Shown here one piece after another: positions 54,707 through 62,098 of a stretch of 64,000 nt of DNA. This DNA comes from Kushneria indalinina DSM 14324 (GTDB lineage: Bacteria; Pseudomonadota; Gammaproteobacteria; Pseudomonadales; Halomonadaceae). The DNA is taken from the NCBI RefSeq assembly GCF_003385845.1, contig NZ_QRDJ01000009.1, positions 124,001 to 188,000 on the forward strand, in the 5' to 3' direction. The notes beneath the pieces are model-generated. The model had not been told where the DNA came from. It searched no databases and worked only from the letters and a program-made list of their open reading frames with translations. Within the stretch, counting starts at the first letter, position 1, and each line of letters begins with the position of its first letter. The position numbers were made by a program, and so were the translations under genes.

Positions 54707-55954
54707 ATGGCTAAAACGTCTCTGGACAAGAGCAAGATCAAGGTTCTGCTGCTCGAGGGCGTCCACCAGTCCGCCGTGGACAACTTTCAAAATGCCGGTT
54801 ACAGCAACATTGAGCGGCTGACGACCTCGTTGAGCGAAGAGGATCTGATCGAAAAGATCCGTGATGCCCATTTCATCGGTATTCGTTCGCGCACGCAATT
54901 GAACGAACGTGTGTTGAACGCCGCCGAGCGCCTGGTCGCCATCGGCTGTTTCTGCATCGGTACCAACCAGGTGGATCTGCCGGCCGCGCTCAAGCTCGGT
55001 ATCCCGGTCTTCAATGCGCCCTACTCCAACACCCGCTCGGTGGCCGAACTGGTACTGGCCGAGTCCATCATGATGCTGCGCGGCATCCCCGAGAAAAACG
55101 CCCGTGCCCATCAGGGTGGCTGGCTGAAATCTGCCAGCGATTCGTTTGAAGCCCGCGGCAAGACGCTGGGCATCGTCGGCTACGGCAGCATCGGCGCCCA
55201 GCTGTCGGTGCTGGCCGAGTCGGTGGGCCTCAACGTCATCTATTACGACACCATCACCAAGCTGGGCATGGGCAACGCCCGCCAGGTCGGCAGCCTTCAG
55301 GAGCTGATGGCGCGCGCCGACATCGTCACCCTGCACGTGCCCGAAACCCGCGCGACCACCTGGATGGTCGGTCGTGACGAGCTTTCGCTGATGAAACAGG
55401 GCAGCTATCTGATCAACGCCTCGCGCGGCAAGGTCGTGGATATCGAGGCGCTGGCCGAGGTGCTGGAATCCGGCAAGCTGCTGGGCGCGGCCATCGACGT
55501 CTTCCCGGTCGAGCCGAAGGGCAACGACGAAGAGTTCGTCTCGCCGCTGCGCCAGTTCGACAACGTGATTTTGACCCCGCACATCGGCGGCTCCACGGTC
55601 GAGGCGCAGGAAAACATCGGCGTCGAGGTCTCGGAAAAGCTCATCACCTTCTCCGACAACGGCACGACCATCACCTCGGTCAACTTCCCCGAAGTCGCCC
55701 TGCCGTCGCACCCGGACAAGCACCGCCTGCTGCACATTCACGCCAACGTGCCGGGCGTACTTTCCGAGATCAACCGCGTGCTGGGCAACGAAGGCATCAA
55801 CATCTCCGCCCAGTTTCTGCAGACCAATGAAGAGGTCGGCTACGTGGTGATCGATGTCGACAAGGCCTACGGGGAACAGGCCCTCAATGCCCTGCGCGAG
55901 GTCAACCATACCCTGCGCACGCGCGTGCTCTACTCTCAGGCCGACAGCGAGTAA
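54707..55954 (+). CDS. serA: D-3-phosphoglycerate dehydrogenase
   Basis: First step of serine synthesis. The 415-residue protein has the NAD-binding GIVGYGSIGAQLS, catalytic Arg in NASRGKVVDIEAL, Glu in PVEPKGN and His in TPHIGGSTVEAQ, and a C-terminal ACT domain (LLHIHANVPGVLSEINRVL) for serine feedback, as in E. coli SerA. The start MAKTSLDKSKIK resembles the enteric start and is preferred over ATG at 54698. Confidence 0.96.
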   Translation: MAKTSLDKSKIKVLLLEGVHQSAVDNFQNAGYSNIERLTTSLSEEDLIEKIRDAHFIGIRSRTQLNERVLNAAERLVAIGCFCIGTNQVDLPAALKLGIPVFNAPYSNTRSVAELVLAESIMMLRGIPEKNARAHQGGWLKSASDSFEARGKTLGIVGYGSIGAQLSVLAESVGLNVIYYDTITKLGMGNARQVGSLQELMARADIVTLHVPETRATTWMVGRDELSLMKQGSYLINASRGKVVDIEALAEVLESGKLLGAAIDVFPVEPKGNDEEFVSPLRQFDNVILTPHIGGSTVEAQENIGVEVSEKLITFSDNGTTITSVNFPEVALPSHPDKHRLLHIHANVPGVLSEINRVLGNEGINISAQFLQTNEEVGYVVIDVDKAYGEQALNALREVNHTLRTRVLYSQADSE

Positions 55955-55987
55955 TCCACGCTCGCGCCAGCGGCCGGAGGCCACGTC

Positions 55988-56068
55988 ATGAAGGATGCGA
56001 GACTTTTGATCGTGATGGTCGCTGCCATCGTTCCGGTGCTGTTTTTCGTGTTTGCCGCCCTGGCATAG
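55988..56068 (+). CDS. 26-residue putative membrane peptide downstream of serA
   Basis: A short gene with a strong GGAGG seven bases before its ATG. The peptide starts MKDARLL and is then one continuous hydrophobic helix (IVMVAAIVPVLFFVFAALA) ending at TAG, the pattern of a single-pass small membrane protein with a cytoplasmic charged start. It lies 33 bases after serA and ahead of a strong hairpin, so it is likely the last cistron of the serA transcript. No homologue is recognised from memory. Confidence 0.6.
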   Translation: MKDARLLIVMVAAIVPVLFFVFAALA

Positions 56069-56096
56069 TCTCAAAAGACAGACCGCGACCGGCCAT

Positions 56097-56130
56097 CAAC
56101 GGGCGCTCTCCTCACGGGGAGCGCCCGTTG
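56097..56130 (+). terminator. Terminator hairpin after serA and the small gene
   Basis: Long stem with arms CAACGGGCGCTC and GAGCGCCCGTTG around a 10-base loop that can pair further; no T run after it. Confidence 0.65.
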
Positions 56131-56317
56131 TCATGTCAGGCGCTGTTGCCGCCAATCGACGCCCTGTCCTCCCGGGGCGTTTACATCACGTATCGATAAA
56201 TCATTAGCAGCCTATCGCTTTACTTTCTACGCTTTCTATCGGGTCGGCAGGGAGTCGGCCATCGCCAACATTAGTGGTCGGCCACCACCGACCGGAAGAT
56301 TTCACGGAGGAGACCTC

Positions 56318-57484
56318 ATGAAGGCACTGGTTTATCAGGGCAGTAACGACGTTCGCGTTGAAAACGTTGCCGAACCCACGCTCCAGCAGAACGACGACAT
56401 TGTCCTGCGCGTGACCTCGACCGCCATCTGCGGCTCCGATCTGCACCTTTATCGTGGCGCCATGCCGGCCACCGAGCCTGGCGATATCTTTGGTCACGAG
56501 TTCATGGGCATCGTGGAAGAAGCAGGCTCCGCCGTCACCAGCGTCAAAAAGGGGGATCGCGTGGTCGTGCCATTCGTGATCGCCTGCGGCAGCTGCTTTT
56601 TCTGCCAGCATTCGCTCTATGCGGCGTGCGAAACCACCAACCCCGATGAGGGTGCGGCGCTGAACAAGAAGTCGATCCCGGCGCCAGCGGCGCTGTTCGG
56701 CTTTTCACACATGTACGGCGGCATCCCCGGCGGCCAGGCGGAATACGTGCGCGTCCCGCAGGCCAACGCCGGCCCCTACGCCATCCCGGAAGGCCTTGAT
56801 GACGAGCAGGTGCTGTTCATGTCGGACATCCTGCCGACCGGCTATCAGGCCGTGCTCAACGCCGGCGTCAAGCAGGGCTCGAGCGTGGCGATCTTCGGCG
56901 CCGGCCCGGTGGGCCTGATGTCAGCGGCGTGTGCGCGCATGGAAGGCGCCGAGCAGATCGTCATGATCGACAACCAGCAGTATCGCCTTGATTTTGCGCA
57001 GAAGGCCTATGGTGTCGAAACCATCAACTTCGACCAGGTGGACGACGTGGCCGAGGCCATCATCCAGATGAGCGAAGGCCGTCGCGGCGTGGACGCCGTC
57101 ATTGATGCCGTGGGTTACGAGGCCAAGAGTCATGGCGGCCAGCTGCCGGCCATGGATAACTTTGAGGTCGAAAGCAGCGATATCGTCCTGCATCAGTGCA
57201 TGGCCGCCGTGCGCCGCGGTGGCAGCATCAGCATTCCGGGCGTCTATGCCGGCGCCGTGAACGGCTTCCTGATTGGCGATTTCTTCGACAAGGGCCTGAC
57301 CATGAAGGGCGGCCAGACCCACGTGCATGACTATCTGCCGACCCTGCTGGAGGCCATCGATCAGGGCAGGCTCAAGCCCGAGGCGATCATCAGCCACCGC
57401 ATGAAGCTCGATCAGGCCGCCGAAGCCTATCGCATGTTTGATGCCAAGCAGGATGACTGCCGAAAGGTCGTGCTGACACCGTAA
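56318..57484 (+). CDS. Zinc-dependent alcohol dehydrogenase (FdhA/formaldehyde-dehydrogenase-like)
   Basis: A 388-residue medium-chain dehydrogenase. Catalytic zinc ligands in [10 protein letters not shown] and [11 protein letters not shown]; structural zinc cysteines in [21 protein letters not shown] site [15 protein letters not shown]. The insert after residue 100 and [14 protein letters not shown] match glutathione-independent formaldehyde dehydrogenase-like proteins. GGAGG precedes the ATG. Substrate uncertain (formaldehyde, other aldehydes or a sugar alcohol). Confidence 0.88.
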   Translation: MKALVYQGSNDVRVENVAEPTLQQNDDIVLRVTSTAICGSDLHLYRGAMPATEPGDIFGHEFMGIVEEAGSAVTSVKKGDRVVVPFVIACGSCFFCQHSLYAACETTNPDEGAALNKKSIPAPAALFGFSHMYGGIPGGQAEYVRVPQANAGPYAIPEGLDDEQVLFMSDILPTGYQAVLNAGVKQGSSVAIFGAGPVGLMSAACARMEGAEQIVMIDNQQYRLDFAQKAYGVETINFDQVDDVAEAIIQMSEGRRGVDAVIDAVGYEAKSHGGQLPAMDNFEVESSDIVLHQCMAAVRRGGSISIPGVYAGAVNGFLIGDFFDKGLTMKGGQTHVHDYLPTLLEAIDQGRLKPEAIISHRMKLDQAAEAYRMFDAKQDDCRKVVLTP

Positions 57485-57507
57485 CCTCTCGCATGATGAG
57501 AACCCCG

Positions 57508-57532
57508 CGCCCCGGTCATGCCGGGGCGTTTT
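57508..57532 (+). terminator. Terminator of the alcohol dehydrogenase gene
   Basis: Arms CGCCCCGG and CCGGGGCG around TCATG, followed by TTTT, 23 bases after the stop. Confidence 0.88.
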
Positions 57533-57600
57533 ACGTTCACGTTGAACCTGGCCGGTCTACGCTGGTTTTACCGTTAAAAACGATCGATGGAGCATCCTGC

Positions 57601-58482
57601 ATGTCACACAACACCACTGTTGCCGTTCTGGGCCTTGGCGCCATGGGCCACGCCTTTGCCGCCAACCTTTTGAAAAATGATTTCCCGGTGCAGGTCTGGA
57701 ACCGCACGCACTCGCGCGGGGAAGATCTGGTCCAACAGGGGGCGGTCAACGCCGACAGCCCCGGTGAGGCGGTCAGCGGCGCACGGTTTGTTATCACCAT
57801 GCTGCCGGATTTCGAGACCACTCGTGACGTGCTGCTCGGCGAGGCCAACGCCCTGGAAGGCCTGCCCGACAATGGCGTGGTGATCCAGATGGGCACCATC
57901 GGCGTTGAGCAGACCGAGTCCCTGATCGAAGCGGTCCACCAGGCGCGCCCGGAGGTCACCTTCATTGATGCCCCGGTCTCCGGCACCAAGGCGCCGGCCG
58001 AGCAGGCCACCATCTCGGTACTGGCCAGCGGTGACCAGAACGCCGCCGAGGGGATCGAGGCGGTGTTCAATGCCATCTCCAAACGCGTGGTCTGGCTGGG
58101 AGACGCCGGTCGTGGGTCGCGCATGAAGCTTGTCGTCAACGCCTGGCTGATCCACATGATGCAGGGCATCGCCGAAAGCGCGCGTCTGGCGCAGACGCTG
58201 GGGTTCTCCACCGAGGAACTCTGGTCGGTGCTCGACGGCGGGCCGCTGGCTGCCCCCTACGTGAAGGCCAAGCTCGACAAGATCGGCGGTGACGAGTACA
58301 GCGCCCAGATGGCGCTCGAATGGGGGCTCAAGGATGCCCGCCTGGCACTCGATGCCGCCGGCGACACCGGCCTGCCGGGGCTTTCTCGCATCAGTGAAAT
58401 ATGGCGCGAGGCGGTGGATGCCGGCCTTGGCGAGCAGGACATTGCCGCCGTGCATGACTATCTGCGTCGTCAGGACAGCTGA
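57601..58482 (+). CDS. Beta-hydroxyacid dehydrogenase (6PGDH-type NAD(P)-binding)
   Basis: A 293-residue enzyme of the 3-hydroxyisobutyrate/tartronate semialdehyde reductase family. N-terminal VLGLGAMGHAFAANL, the substrate motif FIDAPVSGTKAPAE and the catalytic Lys in GRGSRMKLVVNAW are present. GGAG eight bases before the ATG at 57601 fixes the start. The precise hydroxyacid is unknown; glyoxylate/succinic semialdehyde reductases share this pattern. Confidence 0.9.
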   Translation: MSHNTTVAVLGLGAMGHAFAANLLKNDFPVQVWNRTHSRGEDLVQQGAVNADSPGEAVSGARFVITMLPDFETTRDVLLGEANALEGLPDNGVVIQMGTIGVEQTESLIEAVHQARPEVTFIDAPVSGTKAPAEQATISVLASGDQNAAEGIEAVFNAISKRVVWLGDAGRGSRMKLVVNAWLIHMMQGIAESARLAQTLGFSTEELWSVLDGGPLAAPYVKAKLDKIGGDEYSAQMALEWGLKDARLALDAAGDTGLPGLSRISEIWREAVDAGLGEQDIAAVHDYLRRQDS

Positions 58483-58512
58483 CGCGCTCAGACACACAAA
58501 ACGTGTTCATTA

Positions 58513-58542
58513 ACGGCCTGCAGGTCACCACCTGCGGGCCGT
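58513..58542 (+). terminator. Hairpin after the hydroxyacid dehydrogenase gene
   Basis: Arms ACGGCC-GCAGGT and ACCTGC-GGCCGT with one mismatch and a four-base loop; no T run. Confidence 0.55.
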
Positions 58543-58603
58543 GCCGGCTTACAAACGGCATCACCCATTGCACACAACAACACAACAATAAGTTCACATA
58601 CCT

Positions 58604-58621
58604 TTCATACTGCTGCCATAT
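58604..58621 (+). promoter_or_regulatory. Pho-box-like site upstream of the first PAP2 gene
   Basis: Direct repeats CTTTCAT and CTGCCAT with a four-base spacer (11-bp period), each 6/7 to the PhoB half-site CTGTCAT. A TAATCT-like -10 lies about 12 bases downstream and the gene starts at 58647. Regulation by PhoB is inferred. Confidence 0.5.
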
Positions 58622-58646
58622 TGAAATGAACTTAATCTGGTAAACA

Positions 58647-59453
58647 ATGTCCTCAGTCCCTTTTCGTAACACCAGCCGCACGGGTGAGACGCCCGCTCTC
58701 CGGGAAGGTCTCATCGCTCTGATCGCCCTGTTGCTGCTGCTGGCGACCACGTTGATCACCTTCGTCATGCCCCTGGCCGTGGAAGACCGGATCATGCTGG
58801 GCATCAATCAAATGGCCCGTGAAAGCGCGCTGTTTGATTTCATCATGAACGTACTCTCCTATCAGAACCTGATCTCGGGCGTTGTGCTGGTGTCGGGCTT
58901 CTGGGCGCTGTGGTTCATGCCAAAACTGATGCATCGCCGCGTGGAGCTTTTGACCTGCACCGTCGCGGCCTTCGGCTCGGCGGCGCTGAGTCGCATCATG
59001 CAGCAGATGACGCCGCCGCACCCGCGCCCGCTGCAGGATCAGGCGCTGAACATGACGCCGCCCACCGGCATCGATGCCCAGACGCTGAGCGATTTCAGCT
59101 CGTTTCCCAGTGATCATGGCGCGGTCTATATCGGTCTGGCCTGGGTGATCTGGCGCCTGCATCGTCGCCTGGGTCTGGCCGCCTTCCTGTTTGCCGGGCT
59201 TTTATGCTTTACGCGAATCTATCTTGGCTTTCACTTCATCACCGACATCATTGGCGGTGGCGCACTGGCCATTCTGACGGTCCAGATTGCCCTGCTGGCG
59301 CCGTTTCAACGCATTGGCGGCTGGATCACCGGCTTTAGCGATACCCATCCGCACTGGTTCTATCCGCTGGCCTTTATCGGCTGCTATGGCATCGCCACGC
59401 TGGTCGAGGAACTGCGGGATCTGGCCGGCGGCCTGCTGCGACTGATCCTCTAA
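58647..59453 (+). CDS. PAP2-superfamily phosphatase (first of tandem pair)
   Basis: A 268-residue membrane phosphatase with about six spans. Motif C2 SSFPSDHGAVY and C3 RIYLGFHFITD (Arg-x5-His-x3-Asp) are complete; C1 keeps Arg-Pro (PPHPRPLQDQ) but has Gln where the usual KX6RP lysine stands. Likely substrates are undecaprenyl diphosphate or lipid phosphates at the periplasmic face. The next gene is a paralogue. Confidence 0.88.
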   Translation: MSSVPFRNTSRTGETPALREGLIALIALLLLLATTLITFVMPLAVEDRIMLGINQMARESALFDFIMNVLSYQNLISGVVLVSGFWALWFMPKLMHRRVELLTCTVAAFGSAALSRIMQQMTPPHPRPLQDQALNMTPPTGIDAQTLSDFSSFPSDHGAVYIGLAWVIWRLHRRLGLAAFLFAGLLCFTRIYLGFHFITDIIGGGALAILTVQIALLAPFQRIGGWITGFSDTHPHWFYPLAFIGCYGIATLVEELRDLAGGLLRLIL

Positions 59454-59472
59454 CGCAGCGTTTTATAGGCAG

Positions 59473-59496
59473 GGATACCGCCTGTGGGCGGTATCC
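59473..59496 (+). repeat. Perfect hairpin between the PAP2 genes
   Basis: Ten-base arms GGATACCGCC and GGCGGTATCC with loop TGTG, 20 bases after the first PAP2 stop; probably a transcript end or attenuator, without a T tract. Confidence 0.55.
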
Positions 59497-59600
59497 GGCA
59501 TGGCTTCGCCGGCGTCACACGACGATACAAAAACAATCTCTTTGACACGGCAAACAGGCCTTACGAAGACCACACTCATTTTTCTTAACAAAACCTTTTC

Positions 59601-60443
59601 ATGAGTCCAATGTCTTCAAATTCCGCGACTTCTGCTTCTACATCACACACGTTTGGCACTGATCCTGCCCGTGGCCCGCGCGCCCTGCCTGCCGATTCCC
59701 CCTCCTGGCTCAGAATCGTGATCGCCCTGATCGCCTTCGGGATTCTCACCCCCATGGCGTTATCAGGCACGATGATGGAATATGCCTTCATGAACTTCAT
59801 CAACCAGCCCGCGCAGCAAAACGAGCTGCTGGACTATCTGATGAACGCCTTTTCCTACCAGAAGCTGATTACCGGCGTGCCGCTGATGGCCGGCATCTGC
59901 GCCATCTGGTGCATGCCGTCAATCATCGCGCGGCGCGGCGATATTCTGATCTGCACCCTGGCGGCCTTTGTCACTTCGCTGGTCAGCCGTGTGATGCAGA
60001 TTTTTATCCCGGCCAACCCGCGTCCGCTGCAGGATCAGGCGCTCGGCATGACACCGCCGTTTAATCTCTCGCCCGAGTTTCACGACCTCACCTCTTTCCC
60101 CAGTGACCATGCCGTTGTGTTTATCGGCCTTGGCTATGTCATCTGGCGCTTTTGCCGCCCGCTGGGGATTCTTGCGATGACGTTCGCCGTTCTGGTGTCC
60201 TTCTCGCGCGCCTACATGGGCTTTCACTTCGCCACCGACATCATTGCCGGCGGTATCCTGAGCGTGATCGTGATCGAGCTGGCCCTTTTGACGCCCTTTC
60301 GTCGCCTCGGTGCCTGGGTAGCCGATTTCAGTCGGACGCATCCGGCATGGTTCTACGGCGTCGCTTTCATGGCGTGTTACGCCATTGCCACGCTGCTGGA
60401 AGAACCCAGAGAGTTGCTCAGCGGCCTGGCGGGCATGATCTAG
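59601..60443 (+). CDS. PAP2-superfamily phosphatase (second of tandem pair)
   Basis: A 280-residue paralogue of the preceding gene, with a longer Ser/Thr-rich N-terminus. Shared blocks include SYQKLITGVPL, NPRPLQDQALGMTPP, TSFPSDHAVVFIGLGYVIWR and RAYMGFHFATDIIAGG. The C1 lysine is also missing (Ile). No Pho-box-like repeat was found before it and its ribosome site is weak, so expression may depend on read-through. Confidence 0.88.
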   Translation: MSPMSSNSATSASTSHTFGTDPARGPRALPADSPSWLRIVIALIAFGILTPMALSGTMMEYAFMNFINQPAQQNELLDYLMNAFSYQKLITGVPLMAGICAIWCMPSIIARRGDILICTLAAFVTSLVSRVMQIFIPANPRPLQDQALGMTPPFNLSPEFHDLTSFPSDHAVVFIGLGYVIWRFCRPLGILAMTFAVLVSFSRAYMGFHFATDIIAGGILSVIVIELALLTPFRRLGAWVADFSRTHPAWFYGVAFMACYAIATLLEEPRELLSGLAGMI

Positions 60444-60469
60444 TCACGACGACATGATCGACTGAAACA

Positions 60470-60502
60470 GGGGCGCCCCCGATGCCCGGGGGCGTCCCTT
60501 TT
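60470..60502 (+). terminator. Terminator of the PAP2 pair
   Basis: Stem arms GGGGCGCCCCC and GGGGGCGTCCC (one G-U pair) followed by TTTT, 26 bases after the second PAP2 stop. Confidence 0.8.
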
Positions 60503-60646
60503 GCATGGCCGTTATCGGCCTCAGGGTTTCGCGGTCGGCATCTCCATGCGCCAGCAGAAGCTGCTACGGCCGTGCGATCCCACTAGACTTATCGACAGTT
60601 TCTCCCGGTGACAACAACATCAACACCCCGTCAGGAGCGCCACAAC

Positions 60647-61864
60647 ATGCCCATCTCTTCGCTCTCGCCTGCCAATGGCCAGCCCCTTCAAAAGGGCAGT
60701 CCGGTGCTGGGCAACAGTCTGCTGACAGGCGTGAGCCTGCCGGCGATGGTGCTGCACCAGCAGGTGCTGGAGCACAACATCGCCTGGATGCAGCGCTTTG
60801 CCGATCACCATCACGCCCGTCTGGCCCCGCACGGCAAGACCACCATGATGCCGGCGCTGTTTGCCCGCCAGATCGAGGCCGGTGCCTGGGGGATCACGCT
60901 TGCCACGGCGACCCAGTGCGCGGCGGCCTTTGCCCACGGCGTGCGTCGGCTCATCATGGCCAATCAGTTGGTGGGTCAGGCCAACATGGCGCTGGTCTCT
61001 CAGATGATCGAGGGCGGGCTGGACTATTACTGCACGGTGGATCATGCCGATAACGTGCGCATGCTCAACGACTTCTTTGAAAGTCGCAGCCAGCGTCTTC
61101 AGGTGCTGATCGAGCTGGGCGTGACCGGCGGGCGCTGCGGCGTGCGTGATGCCAACGAGCTGGCCGCGCTGGTGGAAGCCATCAAGCAATCGCCGGCACT
61201 CAAGCTGGCCGGCATCGAGGGATACGAGGGCATGATCGGCGGCAATGCGGCGCTGGAGGACGTGTGCGCCTACGGCACTCGACTGGTCGAGACCGTCCAA
61301 CACCTTCATGCCAGCGGCGTACTGGCGGTCCCTGCACCGATCGTGACGGCCTCCGGTTCGAAATGGTTTGACCTGATCGCCGAGGCCTTTGACCAGGCCG
61401 AGCTGCGCGAGCACTACACCCCGGTGCTGCGTCCGGGCTGCTATGTGGCCCACGACCACCGGCTTTATCGCGAGGCGATGGAAGCGGTCAGTGAACGCCG
61501 CCCCGAGCTTGAAGGCGCGCTTGAACCGGCGCTGGAGGTCTTCGCTCAGGTGCAGTCCCTGCCCGAACCGGGCCTTGCGATCGTGGCCATGGGCAAACGC
61601 GATATCTCCTGCGACCCGGATCTGCCGATGGCGCTGCGCCTGTACCGCGACGGCGCATATGTGCGCGATGTTACCGACTGGCAGGTGGTTCACATCATGG
61701 ATCAGCACACCTTTTTGCGCCTGCCCGAGGGGGCCGACATCCATATCGAGGATGTGATCGCCTTTGGCGCCTCCCACCCGTGTTTGACCTTTGACAAGTG
61801 GCGTCAGGGGCTATGGGTCGATGAAACGCTGGCCATCACGGCGGTTGAACCCACCTTCTTTTGA
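60647..61864 (+). CDS. Fold-type III PLP enzyme, D-threonine aldolase / D-serine dehydratase-like
   Basis: A 405-residue alanine-racemase-fold enzyme. PLP lysine in LAPHGKTTMMPALF, Gly-rich phosphate region, and a C-terminal metal site with His and Cys in FGASHPCLTFDKW, the HxC zinc pair of the DSD1/D-threonine aldolase family. It should cleave or dehydrate a D-3-hydroxy amino acid; which one is unknown. AGGAG nine bases before the ATG at 60647 fixes the start; an in-frame extension of 13 residues is excluded. Confidence 0.88.
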   Translation: MPISSLSPANGQPLQKGSPVLGNSLLTGVSLPAMVLHQQVLEHNIAWMQRFADHHHARLAPHGKTTMMPALFARQIEAGAWGITLATATQCAAAFAHGVRRLIMANQLVGQANMALVSQMIEGGLDYYCTVDHADNVRMLNDFFESRSQRLQVLIELGVTGGRCGVRDANELAALVEAIKQSPALKLAGIEGYEGMIGGNAALEDVCAYGTRLVETVQHLHASGVLAVPAPIVTASGSKWFDLIAEAFDQAELREHYTPVLRPGCYVAHDHRLYREAMEAVSERRPELEGALEPALEVFAQVQSLPEPGLAIVAMGKRDISCDPDLPMALRLYRDGAYVRDVTDWQVVHIMDQHTFLRLPEGADIHIEDVIAFGASHPCLTFDKWRQGLWVDETLAITAVEPTFF

Positions 61865-62098
61865 TTTTCCCTCCCGCCGCCTTCATTGCGGGCCACGGTT
61901 TTTACAGCGGCCCGGGCGCTCTGGTTGCGCGCGCTGACGGCGGGTCACACGCGCTCATGGTTGCTGGCAAACGCTGACGTTTCGATACAGCAAACCACCC
62001 GGCATACGACTAAGGTGGTCCCCTTGTTGACCGTCCCGTGACCGCGCCATGACAGCGTTTGCGAGCCGGCCACCCCGATGTCTGGAGACGCCCTACGC

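Noticed and set aside
54674-56074. 466-codon minus-strand frame opposite serA
   Set aside because: Mirror of the serA coding frame with no motif and a composition biased to Val, Asp, Gln and His.
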